From NCBI GenBank assembly GCA_034096865.1, contig JAWQFJ010028231.1:1-64000 (forward strand): a stretch of DNA of 64,000 nt. The letters run 5' to 3'. Of the stretch, positions 1 through 39,600 are shown piece after piece; position 1 is the stretch's first letter, and each line of letters opens with the position of its first letter. The notes under the pieces were generated by a model. It did no database searches, had not been told where the DNA came from, and was given only the letters and a program-made list of their open reading frames with translations. Origin of the DNA: Theodoxus fluviatilis (taxonomy: Eukaryota; Mollusca; Gastropoda; Cycloneritida; Neritidae). Both the position numbers and the translations under genes were made by a program.

Positions 1-3000
1 AACTCTTGCACTGCAGTACTTTTGCAGAACACTGCATTACTATCAAACTCTTGTACTGCAGTACTTATGCAGAACACTGCAGTGCTATCAAACTCTTGCA
101 CTGCAGTACTTATGCAGAACACTGCAATGCTATCAAACTCTTGCACTGCAGTACTTCTCCAGAACACTGCAATGCTACCAAACTCTTGCACTGCAGTACT
201 TATGCAGAACACTGCAATGCTACCAAACTCTTGCACTGCAGTACTTATGCAGAACACTGCATTACTATTAAACTCTTGGACTGCAGTACTTATGCAGAAC
301 ACTGCATTACTATCAAACTCTTGCACTGCAGTACTTATGCAGAACACTGCAATGCTATCAAACTCTTGCACTGCAGTACTTATGCAGAACACTGCACTGC
401 TACCAAACTCTTGCACTGCAGTACTTATGCAGAACACTGCAATGCTACCAAACTCTTGCACTGCAGTACTTATGCAGAACACTGCATTACTATTAAACTC
501 TTGGACTGCAGTACTTATGCAGAACACTGCATTACTATCAAACTCTTGCACTGCAGTACTTATGCAGAACACTGCAATGCTATCAAACTCTTGCACTGCA
601 GTACTTATGCAGAACACTGCACTGCTACCAAACTCTTGCACTGCAGTACTTATGCAGAACACTGCAATGCTATCAAACTCTTGCACTGCAGTACTTATGC
701 AGAACACTGCATTACTATCAAACTCTTGCACTGCAGTACTTATGCAGAACACTGCAATGCTATCAAACTCTTGCACTGCAGTACTTATGCAGAACACTGC
801 AATGCTATCAAACTCTTGCACTGCAGTACTTATGCAGAACACTGCAATGCTATCAAACTCTTGCACTGCAGTACTTATGCAGAACACTGCAATGCTATCA
901 AACTCTTGCACTGCAGTACTTATGCAGAACACTGCATTACTATCAAACTCTTGCACTGCAGTACTTATGCAGAACACTGCAATGCTATCAAACTCTTGCA
1001 CTGCAGTACTTATGCAGAACACTGCATGCTATCAAACTCTTGCACTGCAGTACTTATGCAGAACACTGCATTACTATCAAACTCTTGCACTGCAGTACTT
1101 ATGCAGAACACTGCAATGCTATCAAACTCTTGCACTGCAGTACTTATGCAGAACACTGCAATGCTATCAAACTCTTGCACTGCAGTACTTATGCAGAACA
1201 CTGCAATGCTACCAAACTCTTGCACTGCAGTACTTATGCAGAACACTGCATTGCTATCAAACTCTTGCACTGCAGTACTTATGCAGAACACTGCAATGCT
1301 ATCAAACTCTTGCACTGCAGTACTTATGCAGAACACTGCATTACTATCAAACTCTTGCACTGCAGTACTTATGCAGAACACTGCATTGCTATCAAACTCT
1401 TGCACTGCAGTACTTATGCAGAACACTGCATTACTATCAAACTCTTGCACTGCAGTACTTATGCAGAACACTGCACTGCTATCAAACTCTTGCACTGCAG
1501 TACTTATGCAGAACACTGCACTGCTACCAAACTCTTGCACTGCAGTACTTATGCAGAACACTGCAATGCTATCAAACTCTTGCACTGCAGTACTTATGCA
1601 GAACACTGCAATGCTATCAAACTCTTGCACTGCAGTACTTATGCAGAACACTGCAATGCTATCAAACTCTTGCACTGCAGTACTTATGCAGAACACTGCA
1701 TTACTATCAAACTCTTGCACTGCAGTACTTATGCAGAACACTGCACTGCTATCAAACTCTTGCACTGCAGTACTTATGCAGAACACTGCATTACTATCAA
1801 ACTCTTGCACTGCAGTACTTATGCAGAACACTGCACTGCTATCAAACTCTTGCACTGCAGTACTTATGCAGAACACTGCATTACTATCAAACTCTTGCAC
1901 TGCAGTACTTATGCAGAACACTGCATTACTATCAAACTCTTGCACTGCAGTACTTATGCAGAACACTGCAATGCTATCAAACTCTTGCACTGCAGTACTT
2001 ATGCAGAACACTGCATTACTATCAAACTCTTGCACTGCAGTACTTATGCAGAACACTGCAATGCTATCAAACTCTTGCACTGCAGTACTTATGCAGAACA
2101 CTGCAATGCTATCAAACTCTTGCACTGCAGTACTTATGCAGAACACTGCATTACTATCAAACTCTTGCACTGCAGTACTTATGCAGAACACTGCAATGCT
2201 ATCAAACTCTTGCACTGCAGTACTTATGCAGAACACTGCATTACTATCAAACTCTTGCACTGCAGTACTTATGCAGAACACTGCATTACTATCAAACTCT
2301 TGCACTGCAGTACTTATGCAGAACACTGCAATGCTATCAAACTCTTGCACTGCAGTACTTATGCAGAACACTGCACTGCTATCAAACTCTTGCACTGCAG
2401 TACTTATGCAGAACACTGCAATGCTATCAAACTCTTGCACTGCAGTACTTATGCAGAACACTGCAATGCTATCAAACTCTTGCACTGCAGTACTTATGCA
2501 GAACACTGCATTACTATCAAACTCTTGCACTGCAGTACTTATGCAGAACACTGCATTACTATCAAACTCTTGCACTGCAGTACTTATGCAGAACACTGCA
2601 TTACTATCAAACTCTTGCACTGCAGTACTTATGCAGAACACTGCAATGCTATCAAACTCTTGCACTGCAGTACTTATGCAGAACACTGCAATGCTATCAA
2701 ACTCTTGCACTGCAGTACTTATGCAGAACACTGCAATGCTATCAAACTCTTGCACTGCAGTACTTATGCAGAACACTGCATTACTATCAAACTCTTGCAC
2801 TGCAGTACTTATGCAGAACACTGCATTACTATCAAACTCTTGCACTGCAGTACTTATGCAGAACACTGCATTGCTATCAAACTCTTGCACTGCAGTACTT
2901 ATGCAGAACACTGCAATGCTATCAAACTCTTGCACTGCAGTACTTATGCAGAACACTGCAATGCTACCAAACTCTTGCACTGCAGTACTTATGCAGAACA

Positions 3001-3525
3001 CTGCAATGCTATCAAACTCTTGCACTGCAGTACTTATGCAGAACACTGCATTACTATCAAACTCTTGCACTGCAGTACTTATGCAGAACACTGCATTACT
3101 ATCAAACTCTTGCACTGCAGTACTTATGCAGAACACTGCAATGCTATCAAACTCTTGCACTGCAGTACTTATGCAGAACACTGCAATGCTATCAAACTCT
3201 TGCACTGCAGTACTTATGCAGAACACTGCAATGCTACCAAACTCTTGCACTGCAGTACTTATGCAGAACACTGCAATGCTATCAAACTCTTGCACTGCAG
3301 TACTTATGCAGAACACTGCAGTGCTACCAAACTCTTGCACTGCAGTACTTATGCAGAACACTGCAGTGCTACCAAACTCTTGCACTGCAATACTTATGCA
3401 GAACACTGCAATGCTATCAAACTCTTGCACTGCAGTACTTATGCAGAACACTGCAGTGCTATCAAACTCTTGCACTGCAGTACTTATGCAGAACACTGCA
3501 TTACTATCAAACTCTTGCACTGCAG

Positions 3526-3529
<4 letters not shown>
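1..3529 (+). repeat. 45-bp minisatellite array, about 78 copies
   Basis: A 45-bp unit is repeated head to tail from the first base of the window, so the array probably starts further left. Each unit contains the blocks CTGCAGTACT and TATGCAGAAC. Most variation is in a short segment after ACACTGCA (AATGC, ATTAC, ACTGC, ATTGC or AGTGC) and at TATCA versus TACCA. One unit near 1025 lacks one base (44 bp), which shifts the reading frame downstream. Because 45 is a multiple of three and the unit has few stop triplets, long frames stay open on both strands; these are best read as a by-product of periodicity. The last CTGCAG of the array coincides with the apparent 3' splice site of the following CFAP100 exon. 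Confidence 0.97.
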
Positions 3530-29015
<25,486 letters not shown>

Positions 29016-30055
29016 CCATGACAACGCCACCAGGCACCAGGGACACTGCTTTGGCTGTACCACCATCTTGGCCACTCTTCCCTCCACCACCTACCCAGGC
29101 TCGCTGGAGATCCTCACTGTGTGTTGGCCACTCTTCCCTCCACCACCTACCCAGGCTCCCTGGAGATCCTCACTGTGTGTTGGACATCTTCAGTCGATAC
29201 TACGGTGCAGGCACTGCCATCTTCTGGGCAGTGTCTGGAAGCTTCTGGAAGGCTGGGCAGTTGTGTATACATGTGTGTGTATGTGCATATGTGTGTGTGT
29301 ATGTGCATATGTGTGTGTGCGTCTGCATGTTCAGGTTGCTTGACTGTGTTGGAAAGACTGAGAAGCTTGGATTGTGTGGAGTTGGGTTGTTTAAATTGAC
29401 ATACCTGGCCGAGAAGGCCACCAGCCATTGCAGGTGACTTGTGTTGCAGTGGTCTGTGGTGTGGAGATGGGACCATTTGGTGCTTGGTCCACTGACTGTT
29501 GTCCAAGACTTCACGCCATGGGGACCCTGCAACTTTTTTTTTTCATTTTGTGTGGGAGAGATGTAATTAAAGAACTTTGTTCAGAGAGAACTTTACAAGA
29601 TCTCCTCCCTGATGTCCACATTAAAATCCAGACAGGAGCAGGTTTGAGTGATTTTGATGATGGATACGTCTTTTCAGTAGGGCTACACAAGGTTATGTAG
29701 TGATCAGCAAAAACTATACCCAATGAATACAAGTGTACTGCCTGATACAGAAGATTTCCAAACTGATTTAATAACCCAGCTGAGAAGCTTGAATGTACTT
29801 TTGAGAAAATCAAATGCAATAATCCCCACTCTGTCCACAGTGTATGTGTATGTGCCAGTATAGCAATGATACTGCTGCATGCTGTGCTTACTCAGCTGTG
29901 ACTACACATCTGTTTCTCACCAGTCTGAGAAATCACTACGAACGAGCATGCCTTTGCATAATCTCATTATTGGATGAATTTACTCAGGGTGTTAATTATT
30001 TATGAAATGTTGACATCCTACTGGCCATTAAAATGTTCTTTTTCCGCAACTTTTC
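29016..30055 (+). other. Probable CFAP100 3' UTR
   Basis: Non-coding sequence after the stop. It contains a 56-bp tandem duplication (29072-29127 and 29128-29183). Candidate polyadenylation signals are ATTAAA at 29566-29571 and ATTAAA at 30027-30032, the latter followed by a T-rich stretch. The true 3' end cannot be decided from sequence. Confidence 0.4.
29072..29183 (+). repeat. 56-bp tandem duplication
   Basis: Two adjacent copies begin CCACTCTTCCCTCCACC and end CACTGTGTGTTGG. One G/C difference is visible near the middle. Confidence 0.9.
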
Positions 30056-32429
30056 TCAATTCTTTTATTTTTTTATACTAACATTGAGTGATGTTCATTG
30101 TTATTCATTATTTATTTGAGTCACCGACCATTACTGAAGTTTTTTGGCTGACTCTTGGTCAGTCTGTGATAATTTCTTCAGTTTCCGTTGCAGCTTTTTT
30201 TCATGTCAAAGGCACATTAGAATCCTTTACAGCATCTCAACAATGCTGACCTGTATCATATTCAAAATGATATGCTTTTGATGAGTAGGCCCAGTAAAAT
30301 GTTAGGTTTTAACAACTTGGTGTATGCATACCAAACAATGCTAAGAGGCCAGAGACTAGCATTGGGAGATTTTAATCCACCCCTGATATTTTTGTCACCG
30401 CTATTACTGACATACAGACACAAGCACTGATATTTCCTGAAGTAAAGACACTACATAATATGTCAACACTTGTTACAGACAGCCTAACAGAACACAGATC
30501 CCAGCTTTATATAACCTGTACACCCATTCTCTAAGTGATTTTCCTACTCCCAAAGAGCAGTCTCATTTCTGGTCCTGCAAGAGCACAATGACCAAAGTGA
30601 ACAACCAACTACATGTATACTATTTATCACATCTTTGTTACAAGATAGGGATTTGGAGTAGTGGGTCACCTTAATGGCAGTTGGTCAGGCAGCCAAGTGC
30701 AGTAGTTTAACTAACCCCAGCTTGAGATGACTGCTAAATTCCATTCTAAAAGTGGAGCAGTGCCTGTGAAAGTGATACACTGGTTTTCATTTATTCTACT
30801 AAGGAATTTCACATTTCAATCAAATTATATAATGTTTGGGAAATGTAATTGAAAAGCTAATTAGGAGGCAACTTCTTCATAACACTGGTGAATTTAATGG
30901 CAACATCAAAGCTGCATTTTCTAAATATTGGTTCCCAGTCCATCTAAACTTATCCAAGGTCAAAAGCTGTATTTTCAAACACAACATTTGGATTTTAATG
31001 TGCCTTTTACATTCATGTTCTAGGACTTTCTTCATAATCAGATCTGAGGTCGGGTTTTGTGTGTGTGTGTGCTTTTGAAAAAAGTTTCCTTCTTTTCTAC
31101 AGCAAATTTTGTATCAAAACATTTCCAATTTCAGAGTAACTTCATCCATATTTTGAATTCAATTTTAAAAACAATTTTACAGTCCCCATGAGCAAATATA
31201 GAAGCTACAGAGACATTGACAATGACAGTAAACCTGACAAGGAAAATAGTTTGTGCACACACACTCACAGGCATATGCAGTAGCACAGTGCCTTGTTTAC
31301 CCTGAATACCAAATGACAAATATCATAGTGAAAGATTTCGTCTGGAGAAATGTGGTCCTGACCTTCATATAATGCACAGATACAAAAACTCTAGCTGGCT
31401 GAAGATACTGCACTTGTATGTATATATAGTAAAACTTTGTAGCCAACTTGGACACTGCTGGTGGAAGAGTACAGTGTTGTACATGTCAGAAAGACAGGAT
31501 GCTCCCATGTTCTGTGGATAACATTTTGATCAATACCGTTGCTTGTCGTTTCATTTAGTCACGGAGGATGTTTCTTTTATCAGCTGGAGATATGTCGTTC
31601 GAGAAAAAATTTTGGTGTCTTTCTCAGGCATCATCTGGATCTTCTCGGATTGGTGCTACTGTACTGTACATCTTTTTCCTCACAACTTTAGCATTCCTTC
31701 ATTGCGGAGCACAGAGGGAAAATGCAAAAGGATCTCAAAGGCATTTTATTCTAGCCACAGAGCTGAAGATGCCAAAAATGACTGACTGAATCGATGTTAA
31801 GCAGCTGGGTACTACTTTCATCCACAAACTACTGAACAGAAGAAAATGGACAGTAACACCAGTGTGACTTCCTGTTTCACGGCTTCGTGGATTTAAGGAT
31901 TGGTTTTGAGGGAAAACAGAATTAGGCATGACATTTTGAATATCCATTCACCAAGAATGTGCCCTTCCTCTGATCTGGATCATCTATGCTCTCCCCCCCC
32001 CCCCCCCCCCCCCCCAATAAAACAACAGATGAAAGATTTGTTCTGGCAAAACTGACAGAATTTAACTAAAGTGCATCGCTATATCTGTGTGTTTTGCTGG
32101 ATACAGCTGAGTGTACTGAAAATGCAAAACGATTTCCCCTTTGTTGCTAGTAATGAACACACATAAAAATACATTGGGAAAACCTGTAGTTGGAGCACAA
32201 ATGTAAGACATTCACAGTCTCGAACTATCGTATACTTCAAGTGGTTCTTTTGATTTCAGATACTTTTATAAAATTCTTCATTAGCCTTACATTTATATTT
32301 GTGCTGGGGGCAAACTGAGAGGTATACAACTTGTCCCTCATAGGGCCAAATGAATAAATGATATTTTGGTCAAAACTGATGCTATTGTTTTCTTGTTTTC
32401 AATACTTCCCTGTGAATTCACCCTCCTTT
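30056..32429. other. Intergenic DNA
   Basis: AT-rich sequence downstream of CFAP100 with no recognisable gene. A poly-C run of about 23 bases lies at 31993-32015. Confidence 0.55.
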
Positions 32430-33522
32430 TTGACTCACATGCGTCCGTGAAAAACTTTAACGTTGGATTTTTCTCAGAGACTATTAAGTCTATCAACACC
32501 CAATTTGGCATGATGGTGTATGATGACAAGGCATCAAAAAACATACATAGTGACTTGACCTTGCTTCAAGGTCAAGGTCGCAGGGGCTGTAAACGTTGTC
32601 TAAAAAACAGCCATTTTTCACATTTTCCCAATTTTCTCTGAAGTTTTTGAGATTGGATACCTGACCTATATGTGGTGTATAGGGCAAAGTAATCCCTATC
32701 TTTTTATACCAGTTTGATTGACCTTGCTTCAAGGTCAAGGTCACAGGAGCTCTTTAAAGTTGGATTGTATACATATTTAAGTGACCTTGACCCTGAACTA
32801 TGGAAGATAACTCTTCCAAACTTCATAACATTGTAGTACACATGCTATACTTTCATACTAGGTCACCCGTGTTGTCCGTCCGGGCGTCCTGGCGTCCGGG
32901 CGTCCGGGCAGACCGGGCGTCCGGGCATCCTGTAATCCGTAAAAAAAACTTTAACGTTGGATTTTTCTCGGAGACTATTAAGTCTATCAACACCCAATTT
33001 GGCATGATGGTGTAGGATGACAAGGCGTCAAGGTCAAGGTCACAGGAACTCTTTAAAGTTGGATTGTATACATATTTTGAAGTGACCTTGACCCTGAACT
33101 ATGAAAGATAACTCTTCAAAAATTCATAATGTAGTAGTACACATGTTATATTTTCATCATGAGACACATTTGGTCACATATCATCAAGGTCAAGGTCACT
33201 TTGACTCTTTATGAAATGTGACCAAAATGGGGTAGTGAACCACTAAAAGTGACCATATCTCATGGTAGAAAGTGCCAATAAGCACCATTGTGCTTCCTAT
33301 GTCTTGAATTAACAGCTTTGTGTTGCATGACCTTGGATGACCTTGACCTTGGGTCAAGGTCACATGTATTTTGGTAGGGAAAATGTGTAAAGCAGTTCTT
33401 AGTGTATGATGTCATTGGTAGGTTTAATTGTTTGACCTTGACCTTGAAGGTCACCTGAAGGTCAAGGTCATGTAAAGGTCAAGGTCAAGCATGTGAGTCG
33501 TAGGGGCTTTGCCCTTCTTGTT
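32430..33522 (+). mobile_element. Dispersed AGGTCA-rich repeat, copy 4 (two modules, shortened 5' end)
   Basis: The copy begins TTGACTCACATGC but then joins directly to CGTCCGTGAAAAAC, lacking the segment with AAGTGAGTC that the other copies carry. The second module is near 32870. It ends GCATGTGAGTC, a GGGGCTTTGCCC variant of the hairpin, and TTCTTGTT. Confidence 0.83.
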
Positions 33523-34610
33523 TCCCCTTCTTTTATCCATCTTGATTGTTACTTATGTACCTTTCAAAGTTGAATGTTTAGTCCCTTCACATAACTTTGT
33601 ACCATGCAGTAATGAAGATTAGGGGCTATGGTCCAGTGATTCTCAGCTGTCAGGTGTGGTATTTGATGTTGTGCTGATGACAGAGTTGCGTCCTTGGAAA
33701 AAAGTGTTTCACTGGAATTGCCTCTTCTACCTAGAAGTGAAATTCCCCCAAACAAATTTCCTCAAAACGGGGATCAAATTGTGACCCTTCACCATGCTAT
33801 TAGTCCAGTTGATGCTTTGCTGATGTCAGACACAAGCCAAAAATCAAAGTGGGGATCAAAGTCAGCTGTTTGCGGATTTCGCCGCTATTGATGAGGTTGA
33901 TAATTAATCAATGTGCTCGTGAGTTTCTTAAAATCCTGAATTCGACCTCTTAGTGGAAGAAAAAGGAGTTTACCTAAGTTGCATAACTAATCAGCAGCCA
34001 AAAAACAATTGAGGTCACATAATATTACTACTTTTACCGCTGTCACACAATTAGTAAGAATGCCATCACTGCATTGTAGGACTCTTGGGAAAGAGGGTGT
34101 GGAGATCTACTGTCTACCACATAATATTATTTTCTATAGATATCTAAAGATATAAAACGAAAAGAAGGCTTGGAAACATGTCAACAGTTCAGTGATGAAG
34201 TCGGTACAGTTGGAAACTACATACCCTACAAGTCTTTCAAAAACTCACACACTACACACATAAACAAAAAACAAAAACTAAGATCCAATAGAACAAACTA
34301 TACAATATACACAGCACTTGCAGGCCAGGTCAACGTAGAGGTAAGGAGCCGGTGTCAGACTATACAAAGTTCACCTGGAAAAAAAGACTCCGGTCATTTT
34401 TTCTGTTTTCTTTTTTTCCAGGCCAGGTCAAGTAAGGCAAAGCAGCTCAGCGGGAAAGGCGGATCGGAAGAGGTGGGTTTTTAGCCCATTATGACTGGAT
34501 GCTACACGCGCGTAACATCTCCCTTTCAGACGGGATGTTACGTAGAAATGGCATTTGACAGTGGTGTAGTTCTTGTTTCTAGGAAGTGTAGAAGTGAAGA
34601 CATACATTTT
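33523..34610. other. Intergenic DNA between two dispersed-repeat copies
   Basis: No recognisable gene. It contains short frames only and a TTTTTTTCCAG acceptor-like site near 34422 without supporting coding sequence. Confidence 0.5.
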
Positions 34611-35717
34611 TTACTCACATGCGAAGCAAAAGTGAGTATGTACTCACTCGTGTCGTCCGTCCGGGCGTCCGTGAAAAACTTTACCGTTGGATTTTTCTCG
34701 GAGACTATTAAGTCTATCAACACCCAATTTGGCATGATGGTGTATGATGGCAAGGCGCACAAAAACATACATAGTGATTTGACCTTGCTTCACGGTCAAG
34801 GTCGCAGGGGCCGTAAATGTTGTCTAAAAAACAGCCATTTTTCACATTTTCCCAATTTTCTCTGAAGATTTTGAGATTGGATACCTGACCTATATATGGT
34901 GAATAGGGCAAAGTAATCCCTATCTTTTGATACCAGTTTGATTGACCTTGCTTCAAGGTCAAGGTCACAGGAGCTCTTTAAAGTTGGATTGTATACATAT
35001 TTTGAAGTGACCTTGACCCTGAACTATGGAAGATAACTCTTCCAAACTTCATAACATTGTAGTACACATGTTATACTTTCATACTAGGTCACCTGTGTCG
35101 TCCGTCCAGGCGTCCGGTAATCCGTAAAAAAACTTTTACGTTGGATTTTTCTCAGAGACTATTAAGTCTATCAACACCCAATTTGGCATGATGGTGTAGG
35201 ATGAGAAGGCGTACCAAAACATACATAGTGACTTGACCTTGCTTCAAGGTCAAGGTCACAGGAACTCTTTAAATTTGGATTGTATACATATTTTGAAGTG
35301 ACCTTGACCCTGAACTATGGAAGATAACTTCATAACATTGTAGTGCACATGTTATACTTTCATCATGAGACACATATTATCAAGGTCAAGGTCACTTTGA
35401 CCCTTATGAAATGTGACCAAAATGGGGTAGTGAACCACTAAAAGTGACCATATCTCATGGTAGAAAGTGCCAATAAGCACCATTGTGCTTCCTATGTCTT
35501 GAATTAACAGCTTTGTGTTGCTTGATCTTGGATGACCTTGACCTTGGGTCAAGGTCACATGTATTTTGGTAGGAAAAATGTGTAAAGCAGTTCTTAGTGT
35601 ATGATGTCATTGGTAGGTTTAGTTGTTTGACCTTGACCTTGAAGGTCACCTGAAGGTCAAGGTCATGTAAAGGTCAAGGTCAAGCATGTGAGTCGTATGG
35701 GCTTTGCCCTTCTTGTT
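34611..35717 (+). mobile_element. Dispersed AGGTCA-rich repeat, copy 5 (two modules)
   Basis: Termini as in the other copies, with TTACTCACATGCGAAGC at the start. Modules begin near 34650 and 35098. It ends TTCTTGTT at 35717, immediately next to the LINE fragment. Confidence 0.85.
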
Positions 35718-35766
35718 TTGATGAGTGTTGTCAACTTTGTGTTTTTTCCTGAAAAAACCTCAGGTT

Positions 35767-36660
35767 TTAGGAAGCCATTTTCATCACACGCTGTAGGTCA
35801 TAATGGGTTAAAGCACTTTTGAACTGGGGCAGAGTGTCAGAATGACGGACTGAGAGAGGGAGACTATTCCAGGTTACAGGTCCAATATAGGAGAAGGCAC
35901 GCTGTACTTGAGTTTTCTTATTACGGCGGGGGACCGTAAGCATTCTAGAGTCAGCAGCTGAGAGTAGAGATCTGGAGGGCGTGTTGACTGCAAAAATTTC
36001 TGTAAGAGAGTGTGGTGCGGTGTTGTCGATGGCTTTGAAGCACAAAGTAGCAAGTTTATAATCTATCCTCTGAGAGATGGGGAGCCAGTGAAGTGTATGT
36101 AGGAGTGATGAGACATGGGCACGCTTGGGACATTGAAAAACTAGCCTAGCAGCACAATTCTGAACTTTCTGGAGTTTGTTAAGCAGAGTGTCGGGGATGC
36201 CAGCGAGAAGAGAGTTTCCATAGTCGAGACAAGACAGAACAAGTGATGTGATGAGCGTTTCGGTGGCCTGCTGAGAAAGATAATGACAAATGATACTAAT
36301 TTTCCTTAGCTCATAATATGCTAACTGACAGACTTTGTTGACATGAGATCTCATTGACAGATCATCGTCAAACATGATGCCTAAATTTCTAACAGACTGA
36401 AAGAAGACAATGTCACTGTGACCAACGGTTAGTTTGAGGGCCTGATCCGATTTGCCTCCGCCGCCCACCAGGAGTGCTTCAGTTTTTGAGTCATTGAGTT
36501 GGAGCTTGTTCCGGGTCATCCACCATTTCACGTCAGAGATACAGTGTTCGCTGGTAGAAAGAAGAGAGTGGATTTGACTGGGATGGGAGGAGTTGTAGAG
36601 CTGGGTATCATCAGCAAATTCACTGTGAGAGACTGAATGACTGTCAATTACATTACACAA
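35767..36660 (-). pseudogene. 5'-truncated LINE (CR1/L2-like) reverse transcriptase, C-terminal half
   Basis: A 297-codon minus-strand frame starts just before the RT catalytic FADD motif (residues 15-18, context SEFADDTQLYNS). It continues through WMTRNKLQLNDSKTE, LGIMFDDDLSM, SCLDYGNSLLAG and LHTLHWLPISQRIDYKL, all hallmarks of the C-terminal part of CR1/L2-type ORF2. The endonuclease and the front of RT are absent, as expected for 5' truncation during target-primed reverse transcription. The surviving frame has no internal stop, so the insertion is fairly young. Confidence 0.9.
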
Positions 36661-39600
36661 GCATACAGGAGAATGTAACTATTCCCTCCAGTGAGAATTT
36701 CAAAAGTGCATTCAGCAATGTACATTTGCACATAGGAGAATGTCAATGTTGGTATCAGAGTGTACTTGCATCTGTATTCATTGCAGCAAGCACGGCACTA
36801 GTCTTTACCATCATTCTCCCCTCCAGCGAGAATTTCACAAGTGCACACAACAAACAAGTCCAGGCTCAGTCATCATTCCATACGTTTAATTTGTTATACA
36901 AAAGTCCATTGCTGTCAAGATAAAAGATGCCAGGTTACATAAACAAGGATGCATACACTAAAGGAGGCAACGGTCAGGACAGTGCCCATGCTGATCAAAC
37001 CCATAGAGTATTCCTTTTCACCAAGGCAGAGAGTGTTAATTGGGCACCAATTCAGCAAGCAATCTGGCTATGTTTCCCAATAGCTCTGCCTTGTTTATCC
37101 AACAAGTTCAAATCCCATTGTTGCCAGTCTTTTACCAGGGGCATCCATGAAGCCCTCAATGATGAAGTGAACAAAGCATTGACATTTTCTTGTCTTCCCC
37201 CCTGGCAAGCCCATAAGGCATGAGGGTAGTGAATCTTATAACTCTATCACAAGGCAGTGTATGAGTGCCCGGTCTTGCTTGTTAGACAGGGCCCAGGGTT
37301 AGAAGCAATGAGTCTTGAGATCCATTCATCTTTGTTCTATCTCGCATGCCAACCCTTACTCTCTGCTTTGTTCTGGGATCATCATACTGGTTTTCATTAC
37401 AAAGCAGAACTAAAAGACAAGTTTGCTTTACAATGCTAATAAAACTGACAATGGTAATTTGAATACAAGAAGAATACTAAAAGATCTTTTTAAAAAACTT
37501 AGAATGATAGAATTGATAAGATATTATCTACTAGCATATGGTTGTTAGTCCAAAGCCATAGCACACAGCACAGGACATCGCTGACACTGAACAAGCAAAT
37601 GAGATGGATCCAATATCATGAACTCAAAATGTACAGCACACAGATGGACATCTTCCATGCACCCTTCTCAGATACTTTGGCTGCCTTTGGAGTCAACTTG
37701 CTTTACTTGGCCAGGAGTCTCAACCGGCCGGCCTATTTTGATTAGTAGTCACATGAACAATATGAACAACCATCCTACATTTCTAAAAATGGTGAAAAAT
37801 TAAGTAACAAGTAAAAAGATTCTTACAGTTGGAAATGCATCACATGAAGAGAAAATTAGTTAAGACACTAAACAGATTTTTTGAATAGGAAATATTTTTT
37901 CATAAAGAATTTCTGTGGTAACCTAGGCTACTATCCAATATTTTCAAGGAAAGTTGTTAGTGTATACTATTCAAGAAAGATCTGATAAGATGGTGATGGT
38001 ACTGCTACACCGTTTTGCAGCAAGAAGACCCCTTGACTAGATTGTGACCAACAAGTACTGAGCGGCAGTCCTAGAAAGCTGCAGCATGCTCTGTAAGCAG
38101 TGTACATAGGCGTTCCCAGCATGCAGGGGCTACATGGGGCTTCTACGCCGATGCCAAACAATACTTTCCAACAAGTTAGTATATTAGTTCAGTGCAAGAA
38201 GTTATAAATATGGCCATTTGCAGATTGAGGTCTGGGCAAATTACAAAATAAGAACAAAGAACTGAGTGTTAAGTGGCACTAAACAAAAAACATTCTTGGA
38301 AATCATTATTTCTCTTTACAGCAGAAACTTACAATGCATTATACTGAAGGGGAAAAATCAATTGGAATAACAAAGCAGTTGTTTTGTACAGGATAATAAT
38401 TATGGGTATGTATGGTGATGAGCATACAACTGAATGTACAAGTCTAAGTCACACCCTGTGTATATATATACATTTTAGCACTACTTTCATTTACTATACC
38501 CGTTGCTCCTCACTTCCAAGTTTCTCACTTTCCAGTGACCACCTTACTAATGTGTACAGACCTTCAGAATTGTTCACTGTAACAGCTGAACTGAATCAAG
38601 GATGAAGATTAATGTGTGCAACTGTTGCCAATGAAAGGTCCTAGGAACAGAGTTTTGAAAGCTCGGTTATTCAAACTAAGAATAAGAGTGCATGGATATT
38701 TTCATGACCTTTGCAAATACTGAACAAGCAGGCAGTCTCTTCATATCTCCAGCTTACCATCCTCATCTGCACTCCATCCAAACTCCTCTCCCTTACTTCA
38801 ACAATTTTGCATCTTTCAAAGCAGTTGAATCTTTCAGCAAAAGGTGTTTGAATCAGATCTGGCATTACTGACATCACAACTGAAACAGATTAAATCTATC
38901 AAACATACTGGTCAAATAAGATGGCCTTGATTTGTCTGTTGTACAGCAATGAGGCACAGAGCTACATCTGGGTATGATTCACACAACACAATGAATAGTC
39001 TATGAAGACATTTAGGCTGCAATTTGGTAGACTTAATATAAGGCACCATCATACCTTCTCTGTATTTCTTACCTACTGCAGCAAAAAGCTCAAGATCCAA
39101 GATCACTCATCTAACTCAAACAAAGAAAGAATGACAAGGCTACATGTGCAACTAATTAATAGTGCTGGAACTTCTTTGTAATATGTAATCAGAGGATATA
39201 ATTCTTTTTATCAGACACCTTTTGAACAAATCCATCCATGATGGTTATCAAAAAGGAGCACACGTTACCACGTCCTCGGTATATTCAACAACACTGCTTT
39301 GCACTTATGCAGATAGAGTTTTACATGGACAAATCTACCGATCTTTTGATTCTTTCATCAGTATGTTAGATTTACTACTGAAAATACAATTCAATTCTAA
39401 TATGATTGTGCTTTACACAAGAAAACAAGGTTACCTGACAGTTATGATGGTAGTTTTAAATCTGCAAGTGGCATACACCATGCATACATTGAATTCCTTT
39501 GCTGACGCTCAATACAGAAGAAGGTTATGACGTTAGTGAGGAAATCTCTGGATGTTTATAACTCCCAAGAGACAAACCCAGTGAGACTGATGCATGCTAT

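Noticed and set aside
1010..3520. Long minus-strand and alternate plus-strand frames through the 45-bp array
   Set aside because: They arise because the unit length is divisible by three and lacks stops; no start context, splice link or domain supports them as separate genes.
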